From Eutreptiella sp. 'Long Island Sound 2002' (lineage: Eukaryota; Euglenozoa; Euglenophyceae; Eutreptiales; Eutreptiaceae), in assembly GCA_964036045.1 (NCBI GenBank), contig OZ038381.1:112208922-112272921 (forward strand): DNA of 64,000 nt, given 5' to 3'. Under the pieces are notes generated by a model. It saw nothing but the letters and a program-made list of their open reading frames with translations. It did no database searches and was not told where the DNA came from. Shown one piece after another: positions 33,050-44,958 of the stretch. Each line of letters starts with the position of its first letter. Positions within the stretch are counted from its first letter, which is position 1. The position numbers and the translations under genes were made by a program.

Positions 33050-36000
33050 CTGCATAGGGCGAGAGGGGAGGCAGACCATGCGCTTCATGATTTTGGGACA
33101 TGCTTTCGGGGATTCAATGAGAATGTAGATCAGTCCTGATGATGGATCATGTCTGAAAAATATTACCCATAGTCCAGTAAAGAAAGTGCACACAGGAAGA
33201 ATATAAAAAAATGCATGTTTTTCTCTCTCAACACTAAACCTCCCAGACCCATGTAGCCCAGCCCCTTGGGGAGATTGGTTGTAAGACTGGAAAAAATGCA
33301 GGGTTTGTGGGGTACAAAAGATGTGTCTGTGAGTGTGTGTGTAAGAGTGAGCGAGCAAGTGTGTGCGTGTGTTTAATGAAGACTCTGCCACCGAATGGCA
33401 ATTGCCAGGATGTTGTACCCATACGAGAAGGTACACAACTGTTCACAACACGTCCAAAGATGGGTGGCCACACAGGCAATATTCTTGTGCAATGACTGTC
33501 CAGCGCTATTACCAAGGGCATGTGGCTATTATTGTCCTGGACACTCTTGGGTCAGGGAAGGGCCTGTGGGATAGGGTTAGGAGGTTAGCCTAAGCCCTTG
33601 CCCGTGGGACTCCCCCTCATGGCGACCCGCCGCGACTGAAGGACAAGGGCGCCGAGGTCAGGTATCTTCCCCTTCTGCCCTCCCATGGCACCACTGCGGG
33701 TCCCACGCCCGTCCTGTGGACGCTTGATCGGCGCCCGACCTGTGTGATGCCATCTCCCCATCTTCCCCCCCGCCCAAGGGGGCGGGGGGCACATGCTACT
33801 GCCGTCCCAAACAGTGAGCGCTGCAGCGCACCTCCCACCTATAGTGCCAATCGAGGGTGTCCCTTGTTGTGCCAGGAGCAGCAGTGCCGCATTGCTTTGT
33901 GCCCCCGGAACGGTGTGCACGTGGGAGCCCTGTGCGCGTCGCGCAAGGTTTGCATAGGGTGCCGCCGCCCCACCCCCTTTGACGCGGCCTGATGTGCCCG
34001 TGGGGGTGCGGGGGTGGGGGGAGGGTTGTCACCGGCGGCCTTCTACGGCTTGCCGTCGGCCCGTGCCGGCGCGCTCGCGTTTGCGCCCGCCGCACCCTCT
34101 TCCGTTGTTGCCCCCTACAAAGGCGGAGGAAGGAGTGAGGGAGGTGGTGGGGGATGGTTAGGGGAGCCCCCTAGCGCTTGCCACGCTGCCGCCAAGCCCG
34201 ACGAAATGCGGCTAAAAACTGCGACTAGTGTGGAGGGAGGCGGGGGCAGGGGGCACGGCCAAACCCCCTGTGACTTCCCGTGGGAGCTCAAATCCCCGTC
34301 CCGCCCACGGTGAGGGGGGGGGGGGGCATTCGTCCATCCGCCCCCCGCAACCCGGAGCCGCTCAGACCTTGTGCCCCAACCTAAGAGTAGCGGGGGGGAA
34401 GGCCGTGGCCCCTGGCACACATGGTGAGCGCGCGCACTCGCAATCTGCCGGCACGTGACACGCCACACACTATGGCGTCGGCAACCGCTGGCACACCCGC
34501 TTGCCCCGGCCGTTGGTAATAGGGCGCGCTCTTGGCGGCTCGTCGGCCGTGTCGTTGCCGTCCTGTGCTGGCGCTCGTGTGAGCTATGCGGCCACCGTTG
34601 CGGCAGTTGTTGTGCCGAGGTTGGTGGTTTGGCCTTTTCATGGGCTAGTGCCACTCCCGCTGGACACTCCGGCAGCCAAACTTCCCCCCTCGGTGGGGCA
34701 AGCTGCAGCGACGACCGCAATGCAGCGACAACCGCAAGGCACGGGCCGATGCCCGCGCTTGTGCCGTGTTCATGCAGTGTCCTTCGTGGGCCCGCTGGCC
34801 GCAGTGCACCCCGTTGTCTGCAAGCCAAGCACGGCGCGTTCGGTGCCGGTCAGAAGACGAGGCACCAAGCTGCACCCCAGCTCCCGTCGCGGAGGGCCGC
34901 ACTCCCCCGTCGCAGCGGTCTCTCGCTAACCGCTTGCAAGGGCAGGCATTTGTAGGGGCGTAGCAGCGCCACCCCTAGAGCAGATGGCGGAAAGCAGTCC
35001 TGTCGACCCCTCCGTGTGCGCACTCGGCGAGGGGTCCACAATGAACGGCATTGAACCTCCACCTTCCTCACGCGAATGAGCATCGCCCCGCGGCGCACCA
35101 AACACAGCAGCTCGGTGCGCAACATGCACCGGACCCCGCCCCAAGGGAAGGAGGGACCTTGCCATCCACGCCTCCTTCCCCTGGAGGAGAAAGACTGTTT
35201 GCATTCGGGGCTGCAGCCCCTCGAAGCCGGTTGTCCCCGAGCGCCATTAGTGCTCTGCCTTTGTGAGCCTGAAAGTCCAGAGCCACCTCCATGTACATGA
35301 CGTGCCCGTGACCCGTGGCCCACATGAGGCTCGCAGCCTATCCCGTTATGCACCCACCACCATCCCAGCGGCGTTCCCACTCGGGGCACAAGTGGTGGTG
35401 GCAGCAGTACCCTAGGCAGCCGCCTTGTCTCCCGAATGCCACCACGTATAACCCGGCAGGGCATCCGGTGGACGTCTGTACGCTATCGCAAACATCAAGG
35501 GGCCTACTCCCGCGTTCCGACGTGCCGCACCTCCGCCTCCTTGCGTTCCAAGAGCACTGCGAGATGCATGCCGTACAGACAGTACATCAACCGACAAGCA
35601 TCACCCTGCTCCTACGGGCAATTAGAGCCGCCGGCACGAGATCCGTGGCCCACATTGACGGTGGTCATGCGGGCGGCATCAGGAGCGTTCCACAGCGTTG
35701 CCGCTTCCACTAGCACCAATGCCATGCTGCCCTGTGCGCCTACCAACGTTGGAACTCCCAGCACCGCTATGTCTCCGTTTCGGGGGGGCTTGCATAGTGC
35801 GGGCAGGTGCCCCGCGCCAAGATGTGCGCTCGGCCGTTCGGCCGTGGACGTGGCGCCCCACTTGAACACTCATACCTGCAACAACTCCGTGTCCGTGGAG
35901 GCCACCATGAGCCCATAAACGCATGCTTGTCTGCACATCTCCGCTCCAAGGTCCCCAAACGAGGCCGGACATCGTGCCTCTAGTGCAGCCGAGGCCGCGT

Positions 36001-37540
36001 GCCGACTCCCGCAGCAAGTGACACAAGCTACCCCATTCCTCGGGCACAAGGTGTACCTCCTCAGCCTACCCCGGCACAGGTCATGCCCATCAGTGATGGA
36101 CCGCTTGTATGGAGTGCCCTACGGGCCCTATCATGTACAATTGTGGCGTCTCCTCCAAGACCGCCTACACCAACACTTGCCCGGGTCCTAGCGTACACAC
36201 CTATTCCTTCACCTACAACATGCACGCATGCCGCAAACATCACATCAACTGGATCAAGTGCCCTCGGGCCAACACTGCCCAAAAAACTTCCCTCACTGTG
36301 GATATGCCCGTAGGGCCCCACAACACCCCCACAGTAGCCCGTTCGAGGGGTGCCACAATCTTCCCCCAAACTTGCACACGCACTTCTACACACAGGGGAT
36401 ACATTTGCCAATGCCAAGGTCAACGCACTACACGCACATCATGAGTGAGGCTTCGGCTTCACGTTCCACTTTGTGTGCTTGCCACGTGTACCTAGACAGG
36501 TTAGAATGGCATGCTCAAGATTGGGGCCCGCTCACCTTGGAATATTCCCTCCTGGTGCTGCCATTTCGGGGGCAGTACACTGGGATATATTGTTTGGTGT
36601 GTACGGTATATAGGGGAGGACATGGATGGGGGCAAGCCAAAGAGTGGCGGGACAGCTTCTACGAGACATATTGCTAGGTTACCACCGCGAATTGGCCGGA
36701 ATTTGTGTGTACCATCGTGTTAGAGTTTGGGCTGAGATTTGCCTGTACAAACAGGCCGGCGTTCAACCGACTAGGGAGCCTTGCATATCGTGGCTTACGT
36801 GGCCAGGTGGATTGGCCCCGAGGTGCCCCGGGATCGGCCCGTGCAAACAGGCCGATCGGCGCAACCACGGCCACAAATGCAATACACAATCTTTTGTGGC
36901 TGGCAAGTGTCTGTAGTGATATATATTGAATGGGTGGCCACATGCATGTAGCATTTGACTGTGTCCTTCTGCAACACTTTTCGGGGCAACCGATTGGGCA
37001 CTGCCCTCAAGAGGGGGGAGGCACTCGCCACAGACTTCTCCATGACAACCCGCGCCCCTCACAGTGCCACAAAAGAACTTCAGAGTGCCGGGTACGGCGC
37101 CCAAGGAATTTCATATACGTGTCATGGCCCAACATCTCCGCAACACTTTTGTCGAGAACGGTGAACGTTAGGCTAGCGAATCGCTTGCCAAGCCTAAGAT
37201 GCCTCTCCCTTGCCTGATTTGTACCGCTTATTGGAACTTGACGAAGTTGGAAAACACGTCCCAACCCATGACGCCCGCGAGAAAAGTTCCGCCGCCGTGA
37301 CATCCCAAGCAAGCCAACGGTGCTGGTTGAGTGCATTAACATAGACGACACATCCTCAAGCGCATCCATTGCAACCTTACTTCGCCAAAGTGCCCATTAC
37401 CAGACTGATTATGTTGAATGTTAACCATTGGTGACTTGTCCCTGAGGAACCCAATCCTCGAGGTGCGCGCTGCGCCTGGGGTATTCCCAAACTGATGGCA
37501 CCCACCCTGAATTGTGTTAGGATGGTGCAAATGTCAGACT
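33050..37540. other. No gene recognised; GC-rich centre
   Basis: 33050-33600 would hold upstream dynein sequence but shows none. From 33.6 to 36.1 kb the DNA is GC-rich with overlapping open frames on both strands (the largest are 34115-34828 and 34850-35464 minus, 34455-34955 plus). None has a motif and no strand is clearly favoured. A plus-strand stretch at 36430-36930 reads coherently (LEYSLLVLPFRGQYTGIYCL) but is unrecognised. Ends in unassigned sequence. Confidence 0.4.
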
Positions 37541-37743
37541 AGAAAACCTAGGCCGCATACCCCACGTTGTGGAGGTGCCCGACACGTACTTTTTTGGCAC
37601 CTTCTAGGGTTTTTCGGGTGTTCTAGGGCGCACTGCACGTAGTGCGCGTGGCCCGCAAATTTTGCCGAAGGCGCTCCAAAAATCGTACAGCTTTTATCCA
37701 GTGCCCAGTCGGGAAATCCCCCATCATGCTAGGTTTTCCTAGG
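37541..37743. mobile_element. 203-bp foldback (MITE-like) element
   Basis: CTAGAAAACCTAGG at 37541-37554 and CTAGGTTTTCCTAGG at 37729-37743 are inverted terminal repeats, differing by one inserted base. The inside is an imperfect palindrome (TTTTTGGCACCTTC on the left against GAAGGCGCTCCAAAAA on the right) centred on a perfect hairpin, GCGCACT-GCACGT-AGTGCGC, at 37628-37647. The whole element can therefore fold on itself. No clear target-site duplication was established. No coding capacity. Confidence 0.75.
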
Positions 37744-38142
37744 CATATCTAAGCATGGCCCGAAAATTTTCGAAAAAAATACTTCCGGTTCTTTGGAGGT
37801 ACGAAGCAAGGCGATTGAGGGACATGTGTCTGAAGGTGTCCAATGAGGCTAAGGTACCACCGTGTACCTCAATGGCGGTGGGACTCGTAGTGGCGAAAGG
37901 AAGCTCTCCAAGAACTGCTAGCCCACCGGGTGCAACATGTGGGATGTCCTGCCAGAAGCAATGAGCCGAAACCACCCCCCCCCCCCGCCCCGCGTGGAAC
38001 CCCCACTCACGTAGTGTAGTTCTGGTTGACAGCGGGACCCCAATGGGTGGGAGATTGTGTTCGCATATGTTCTAAAGGGGCTGCCTACACTTGTTTCCCC
38101 TTGGACACTCGGTGGGGGCTCTCTTTGAAAATAGCCTCACAC
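37744..38142. other. Spacer before the first large transposon
   Basis: Holds a run of about 12 C at 37976-37987 and no recognised gene. Confidence 0.5.
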
Positions 38143-38259
38143 CGCTAGAACCGGTTGCAACGGGGGTTCTAGTGGTGGTTCCCACAGGGGTTCCACCGCT
38201 AGAATTCCGCTATATGGAGGTTCTAGCGGACGTTCAAGCGGGGGGTCGGGCCCTAGAAC
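38143..38259. promoter_or_regulatory. CTAGAAC/GTTCTAG motif cluster, left end of element A
   Basis: Five matches to the core in both orientations: CGCTAGAAC 38143, GGTTCTAG 38165, GCTAGAAT 38198, GTTCTAGCG 38220 and CCTAGAAC 38252, plus related GGGGTTCC words. They end 80 bases before the first ATG. Arrays of short motifs near transposon ends are commonly transposase-binding sites; a promoter role is equally possible. Confidence 0.65.
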
Positions 38260-38338
38260 TGGTTCGAGCGGGGGTTCCATAGGAGGTTGTGGTGCTCCAC
38301 TCTCGTTTCCCTTCTTGCTTGAGCTCTCCCATTTTGCA

Positions 38339-41300
38339 ATGTCGAGCCGACTGCAACCGGGGTCCCCTCTTTTCGAGCGGCACATGGTTGCCATCCGGGC
38401 GGCTGGGACCAACGGGTTCGCCGGGCCCCCGCGATTGCCGTATGCCCAGGTGTATGTCCTAGACCCTGTGTCTCCCATTGATCAGCTTGCCGGCACTGTC
38501 ATGGCCCGCCTTCGCATCCGCTGGCCCCTGCCGACCAGCAGCGCCCATGGGGGGTTGATTGCATTCTTGCTGGCCACGACCAACTGGAACCTTTCGGTGT
38601 GTGTTATCCAAGTTGACTTGGAGGCCCGAGAACACCGAGGGGTTGGAGGAGGTTGCCCGGGCCACGGCCCACCCGGAGCCCAACACCACCGTCCGCCTCC
38701 ACGTGCGCGAGGCCCATGGGGTAAAGCCGCACTTCTCCACCAACAAGCCCACCACCAAGAAGGTGTGCAAACACCTATAAACCCTCCCCCACTCCCACAA
38801 ACACATCCACTGCTACCTCAAAAACCACGTCCCCTCAACATTGTCCAACTATTCCCGTTTCCCCAACACTCCCTATTCCTAGCAACCCAACAAAATCGGT
38901 CTCACCACCCCCTGTTTCATGGAGGCCCCGGGCAAGTTCATTCCACTCCCTTCAACCCATCCCCTCCCCCTCCATGGCGCCAGCGAAGCCACCGTCAACT
39001 ATGACCCCCCACCACATACCCGTAGTGGCCACCCACTTGGTGGACGTTGGCGCCCCCCCACCCCACACCAACCTCATCCAACCCCTTGGGGACCCTAAGG
39101 ACACTGCCCTGGTTGTTAACCTCTCCACACCTCTCCACAGATGCCAAGTGGGTGCGGGGCCGAGTGTGGGAGGGTATTTTTAATGCCGATTTCTGCAGCG
39201 CCCATAGGGACCCACATGTCGGGGACAGGGCCGCGGTCTATGCCATCCCTGGCCTAAAAGCACCCCCAACCCCCCGTGCGGATACCACACCCTCCCACAC
39301 GTTGACCATCTAGAGGCCTTCGCCCAAGAATTTGTTAACCTTCTAACCCGACACTAGAAAGTGTCCCGGAAACCTCCACAAACTATGCACCGTCGACACC
39401 CTCGACTTGTCCTCACGATCGTACTACTGGTGGCTGAACGAAATTCCCCACCCCTTGACCTTGAGGAGGAGGGTGCCCCCCAAAAAGAAAATTTTCTTTC
39501 CCCCCTCCCTTCTGCCCCGCCTTCCTATTGCATCCGAAGCAGGTAGGACAAACCAACCGTTCTCATCTTCTCAATCCTCACCTCCTTTGTCACGACCCTA
39601 AACCAATCCATCTTCCCCGCTTGCTACAAGCCCTCCGCGAGGCCCCGCGCCATCACTAGTGTCGTGGCCGGCCAAGACAGCGGTGATGTGTCTATAGTAC
39701 CATCGGCCGCCTCCTCTATGATGGGGGCTAAAAGCTTGGCTATGGGCAGGTGCCACTTGCACCGCCGGCTGGCGCATGGTGAGGGAGGGCCACTCGTTCA
39801 TGGTGAGATGTCCCTAGAGACCCAAGTTAAATCCAATTTGTTAATTTTTCAATTTGAATTTTTGAAAGGTGTTAAATGTTAAACCGATAAATTTTGGCAT
39901 GCTAAACGAGGATACCTAGTATTTTCTAGATTTCAAACTGTTTGCGCCGTTAATTGCATGCGTATGCTAGGGTCTTGAGCGGGTTCAATGTGGTAGAATG
40001 ATGCCCAATGAGTTTGTAGAGATGTTGGATTCCCTAACGGTTGGGTGTCCAACCCTTAGTACTCTTTTTTGTGCCCACCGCCAACCCCACTCCAAACCCC
40101 CTTTTCGCTTGTGTAGCACATGCTATGCCTTTCCCTCGAGACACTATTCTTGAGCTTAGCATGACGCTTGTGCGTTTGAGTGTAGCGAAGAATTTGCGGG
40201 AACCTTTGGTCTCCCAACTCCTTGGTGAGTGGGTGGCTTCAGCTCCCTTGGCCCGGTCCGTGGTCGGAGGCCACGGGCTTTGGCAACCCCTCCCTTATTC
40301 GTACTAAGCAATTGGAGGCGGTGAAACAATACGCCTGCTCCCTTTTTCCCGCACCCGGGTTTATTGGGCTCCTCATGGACGTCAATGTCACAAAGACGGG
40401 GTTCCGCCACCTCTCGGATTTCATGAGCCGGCGAGGAATTGACTATACGGCCGCTACGGGCCACACTTTCCCTCGACCCCTCCAAACGCGCCAAGCCTTC
40501 TTGGACATGTGGAAGGATATGGCTAAGCCGCTAGAGTTGCGGCCCCCCGTAAAGTGGACGACCCACCCGCTAGTGGCCGCAGCTGGCCCGTGCACTCATG
40601 GGCCTGCTATATTCAATCGCGTCCACCACTAGTGGACACCATTGATTGGGGCCGGCCCCTCACGTTTATCGTGCATGGGGATGCCTACCCATATGCCGGT
40701 GGGAGTTGGACCCAATTGTCTATTGGGCTCCTCAACCACGGCAAACGGGGCCGCAAACCGCCTACTTGTGGGTCATGGGGATGGCCGTGTGCGGTGATAG
40801 AGACATGGCCACTTTGGCCACTATTTGGGGCGAGAACCTTCGGGTACTTGGTGCTTTTGTGACGCATTGAATTTGGGCTCACTTCGTTTCAAAATTCCTC
40901 GTTTAAAAGCCAAAAATTGCTTAAAATAGAAAGCCGAACGAAATTTGAAGCTAAACTTTAAAGAAAGAAGTGATGCCCGGATATCAATGCACACACTCTT
41001 TTGTACTTGGTGCAGTCGATTCACGACTGCAAAAGTTTATGTTGGGCATCCCGTTGGGTGCCTGCTGCGCCGGTCCTTGGGGGTGACCACCCGTTTATTC
41101 GCTGCCTCATTGGGGTGTCCACATCACCCCAAGTGGAGTCTAGTTACAATATGGGGGTGTGGGACAAGGCGGCGGCGGCGGCGTGGTTGCAGGTTGACGT
41201 GCGCCGGACTTTGGACAACGAGGCGGCCGCCTGTCACCAATATCAGGTGACGGGTCGGAGCTTGGATAATGGGGGGTGCATAGCGGAACCTCACATCGTG

Positions 41301-41810
41301 GTTGACCGGTGTTCAAATTTCCTATGCATCCTCCATTGTTGCACGGCATTTGGGCGGCCGCAGGTGGCTTTTGTCGAGGCGCGCCTGCAGTCACTGCCCA
41401 AGGAGAATGCGGAGGCCGTGCAACGGTTGTTGTACCGGGCAGGCACGGAGGTGAAGCTGGGTGCCACCGCCGCACCCGATGGGGAGGAGGCCAAGCCCCT
41501 CTGCCTGGTATGGGAGGAGATGGGCCCACTATTGGCCTACGCACCGCAGGACCCCGAATGGCAAGCCGTTGTTGCCATGAGGGATCTACTTCGGGACTTG
41601 TACAGCGACACGCCCCCTCTCAACGACCTGGGGGCGTCCGCTGTCGCGCGGCAGTACCGTGCAAGTTTGGGGGTGGGGGTGGGGGCGGTGTGTGCAGATG
41701 TGGTAGAAAGCCTAAATGCCATTTCAAAACGGGCCTACAACGATCACACGGCCCGGGGGGGGGGGGGGGGGGATGCCGGGGGCCACATCCCTAGAAAAGG
41801 GCGGAGGTAG
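38339..41810 (+). pseudogene. Transposase-like protein of element A (multi-exon and/or frameshifted)
   Basis: Starts ATG-TCG-AGC at 38339. Coherent text follows in pieces: 38339-38580; 38559-38780; 39140-39360 (KWVRGRVWEGIFNADFC); 39605-39840; 40280-40632 (ends in ..RPLQTRQAFLDMWKDMAK); 40632-40870; and 41000-41770. The core at 40656-40720 reads PLTFIVHGDAYPYAGG then SWTQL; next come LWVMGMAVCGDRDMATL and, after an AT-rich probable intron (about 40871-40998, acceptor TACTTGGTGCAG), a 250-residue exon. Near its end, at 41706, is ESLNAISKRAYNDHTARGGG. The E-x(2)-N-x(3)-K...T-x-G-G order near the C-terminus resembles KDZ-type transposases (inference). Acidic residues Asp (GDAYP, GDRD) and Glu41706 are candidate catalytic positions. 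Phase changes may be introns or indels. Confidence 0.6.
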
Positions 41811-41971
41811 TTTTGCAAGTATGGGGATGGTGGTTTCTGAAATTTGATTTACCGCTTAGGACCCTAGTAACCCCCCATGTGGCCCCAGGTACAATGGCCA
41901 CGCTCATACCTAACCATAGCCCCCAACCATGTCCCTTTCCCTTGCACCCCCAGCTCTTGTAGGCCCTATCC

Positions 41972-44325
41972 ATGGACCCCGCCGCAATGGAGGCGTTGAT
42001 GAACAAAATGTTCCAAATGATGATGGACAAAGTGGTATGTGCTTGCGTGCGTGTGTGTTTGCTTGCCTATGAAACACATTTGTAGTCAGTAGTTTTTGTT
42101 TAAAATGTAACAGGGCTGTTGCTTTTCTTGCTTTAATTTTAACACCGGCGGTCGTTTAACATTTAAAACTTAAGCTAAAAATGAAGTATCAAAAATTAAA
42201 CGAAAAATTTTAAGGCCCAGTCAAATTTTCCATCTGCTTTCCCTTGCAGATGGAACGAGTGGAGGACCGCTTGCAGCAGGGTGGAGCACCCCTTGGGGAG
42301 CATTTCGAGCTCCTCCAGCAGCTCCAGCAGCTTCACAAGCTGCTGCAGCCGGTGGTCCCCCACCCCCCGGAGGGGGTAGGGGGGGGGGCACGACGTCAAC
42401 CGCCGCCTCCTTTGACGAATGGCGCCACATGAAGGAGGAGCGGCGGCGAGAAAAAGACGAGAGAAGACGAGAGAAGGAGGAGAGGAGGAGGGCAAAGGAG
42501 GAGACGAGGGCCAGTCAGTCACAGGGGGGGGTTGGAGGTTAAGGCAGAGCAAGGGGGGGGGGGGTGACGGTGCCGTAGGGTGGGGACTGGGATGGGGATG
42601 GGGATGAGGATGGGGAGGGGGATGAGGTCCAGGTGCAACCCCCCCCCCCCCCCTAACCCCCGGTTTTACTCTTGGCGAGTGGCTGTAAAAGGCCCTCGGG
42701 AAAGACTCAGCGGTCTGCCGCAAGGCAGCCACTGCGCCCTGGTCTGCCCAACTGCTTAAATAGGGCTGTGGGCCAGACCAACGAATTTTTTTTTTACCCG
42801 AGCTAAGGTAATTACACACTGCGCTGGGTCATGCGCCGACTTTTCCGGTGCCTAATTAGGAAAAATAGGGCGGGCAATGGGTAGTGGCGGAGGGATGCTG
42901 CCAAAGGGGGCGCAGGGCACTGGTAGCCAGTGCCGGGCGGTCCCATGTCCCCCCTGCCCAAGAGGATCAGCTCGGGGTCCCTAGGGGCCCTGACCCTGCT
43001 ATCCGACCCCTGGACAACCGCGGACAACCTGCGGCTTGGCTGCCGTCAACCGGACGGCACCCCTGGCCGCCACCATCGCCAACAACGCCAACGCCGCCGA
43101 CACCGTAGAGGCCCGAGGTCCTGCCTCGAGCTTCAAGTAGTCGAGGAGGGTGCTGCATGCTCTGAGGTGCCCAAAATTTGAGAAGGTATGTGGGTGTATG
43201 CGTGTGTTTGCGTGTGTTTAATTTTTCGTACGCTTCGTTTAAAACTCTTGGTTTAAGATATCAATTTTCGATGGGCGCTTCAAAAATTAAAAATTAACGT
43301 TAGAAAATAGACCAAAAATTTTGAAAAATGTCATCCGAAAACTTTAGTTTGTCCCCCAAACCACGGCCACCACCTGATTGATTGCATGTCAAGGACGTGG
43401 CGGTGTGCGGGGACAATGTTCACCCTGTCCGTGTCGTTTCAAGGGACAAGGACGCGGAGCGGCGCGTGGGGTCGGGGAAGCTCCGTAAGCTCCTCGCCCA
43501 AGACCCCGCGCTGGGGCTGGCCGTGCTCCGCAGCTTGAAGGAGTGGCAGCACGGCCGCCGGTGCTCGAAGCTGTGGGGCCCCTCGAGGCCCTACAAGCCC
43601 ACTTCGTGGGCACACTTGGGGGAGGTAGCATGGATGGGGTGTGAGGATGCGGGGGTTTGGCGGGGCATGGGAGGTGGGGAGGCAAGGGAGTTGAAGGAAT
43701 GAAAGGGAGGGGGCAAGCACCACCACCACCCCCAACCCCCCCGCCCTCCAAGCCTAAGCCCCCCCCCCTCCGCAAAGAAGTGGAAGCGGTTCAAGTCGGA
43801 CTCGGACGACGAGTGGGACAAATCCGCCTCTTCCTATTCGTCGTCCTCCGGCAAGGACACCCACCCCCGAATAAGAAACTCCCCCCAAAGTCAAAGGTCG
43901 GGGGGGGGGGGCGATCCCCTCGTGGGAACCCCCACCTATGTCCCGTATGGGGGCGGAGTAGAAGTGTGCACCGTCACCGGTGTCCACGGCCGCAAGAGCT
44001 GTTGGGTGAGATACCCAAACTACCCCAAGCTCTATCAGGTGAAGCGTCACCTCATCTTCCGCACGGCCGAAGCCGCGGAGGCGCACCTCCAAAAGGTTGA
44101 GGGCAAAACGCCACCAACCCCCCCCCTCCCCCAACGAAGCCGCCTAACCCCCGACTAACCCTCGAAAAAACCCTCAACCCAACCCAACTACCCCCACTAA
44201 CCCACCTAACCCCCCAAGTGAAACCCAAGCTACCCCGGCACTATGGGACCCGGAAACGGGCTCTCGAGAGGTGTAACACAGAAACAATGGCCCGAATGGC
44301 CAAGCACATGAGCCGTGAAGGCTAA
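41972..44325 (+). CDS. Second gene of element A: charged, coiled-coil protein with introns
   Basis: Exon 1 (41972-42034) encodes MDPAAMEALMNKMFQMMMDK and V, followed by donor GTATGT; the acceptor CCCTTGCAG at 42249 joins in phase to MERVEDRLQQGGAPLGEHFE (42250 on), so the start and first intron (215 bp) are well supported. Next come a Gln/Leu-rich coiled coil, then in a shifted phase after a G run at about 42380 a highly charged segment (HMKEERRREKDERRREKEER). Later exons are likely at 42890-43185 (donor GTATGT at 43186), about 43393-43623 (RKLLAQDPALGLAVLRSLKE), and 43701-44158 (basic/acidic KKWKRFKSDSDDEWDKS, then VHGRKSCWVRYPNYPKLYQV). The end, ARMAKHMSREG, stops at 44323. Function unknown; it could be a DNA-binding or accessory transposition protein. 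Confidence 0.6.
42035..42249 (+). other. Intron 1 of the second gene of element A (215 bp)
   Basis: GTATGT donor and CCCTTGCAG acceptor with an AT-rich middle (TTTAAAATGT, AAATTTTAAGG). Splicing keeps the frame. Similar AT-rich islands lie at 39830-40000, 40870-40990, 43190-43390 and 44340-44480, and are likely introns or flanking spacers of the same kind. Confidence 0.65.
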
Positions 44326-44958
44326 TAGGTATGTTCTATGTGTTGTTGTGCTTGTGTAGGGGGTTTTCATTTCTGGACAATTTGTTTAAATTTTGATGGC
44401 TTAAGTGTTAATCCGGGTGATGCACACTAATTAAATTTTGGAAATTTCAATCCAAAAATCAAACTCAAATTCCAAAGCAGAGAGCCATTTTAATATTCTT
44501 ACCCGTCCAGACAGGTGAGCCTCCCCCTCAAACCGAGGGTTAAAATGGTTGACAAACACACAACAAAACCCGTAGGGGTAAAAATTTCCCCAAGCGACGC
44601 CCCTAACCCCCGGCAAGAATGGCATACTTTGGTTTAATCATAATAATTTTTGGCCCAAAAATAAATATCTTAGATGTTATTTGGGTCTCTAGGGGTGGTA
44701 GAAAATTGGTGATGATTTGAACCAACACCACGTTGGGACCTCTTCCCAACCGTGAGCTAGATTCTCCGCGGAAACCGGTACGAGCGCTCTAACCTGCGCT
44801 GGATTGCCCGCAGGAAGGTGTTTGCACGCTAGAACCCCCCTGCGGGAACACCCGCTGGACCCGGTTCTAGCAGGGGTTCCGGCAAGGATTCCCGCGCTAG
44901 TACGAAACCAAGTTATGGCGGCCAACAAGCCAAAAACGCGACAAGCACAAGTGCGTTC
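44326..44958. promoter_or_regulatory. AT-rich tail and right-end CTAGAAC cluster of element A
   Basis: Directly after the stop of the second gene comes an AT-rich stretch (about 44340-44690). It is followed by CGCTAGAAC at 44828, GGTTCTAG at 44863 and GCGCTAG at 44895, with GGGGTTCC words like those of the left end. The following minus-strand zinc-finger frame ends at 44959, so the cluster lies between two convergent genes. Confidence 0.55.

Larger units (their letters stand above)
38143..44870 (+). mobile_element. Element A: two-gene DNA transposon bounded by CTAGAAC motifs
   Basis: The left end has CGCTAGAACCGG...GGGGGTTCTAG (38143-38172). The right end read in reverse complement has CTAGAACCGGG...GGGGGGTTCTAGCG (44828-44870), so the two ends are imperfect inverted repeats made of the same words. 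Between them are two plus-strand genes: a transposase-like protein (38339-41810) and a multi-exon charged protein (41972-44325). The transposase core also occurs at 53.6 and 58.1 kb, which shows it is repeated mobile DNA. The exact termini and target duplication were not resolved. Confidence 0.65.

Noticed and set aside
33361-33420. GT microsatellite near 33330-33370 as a regulatory repeat
   Set aside because: Short and imperfect; lies in unassigned DNA with no adjacent gene start.
34115-34828. 237-aa minus frame as a gene
   Set aside because: GC-rich region with comparable frames on the other strand, low-complexity Pro/Arg/Ser composition and no motif.
41140-41544. 134-aa minus frame opposite the element A transposase exon
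   Set aside because: Shadow of the plus-strand exon, which has homologues at 53.6 and 58.1 kb in the plus frame.
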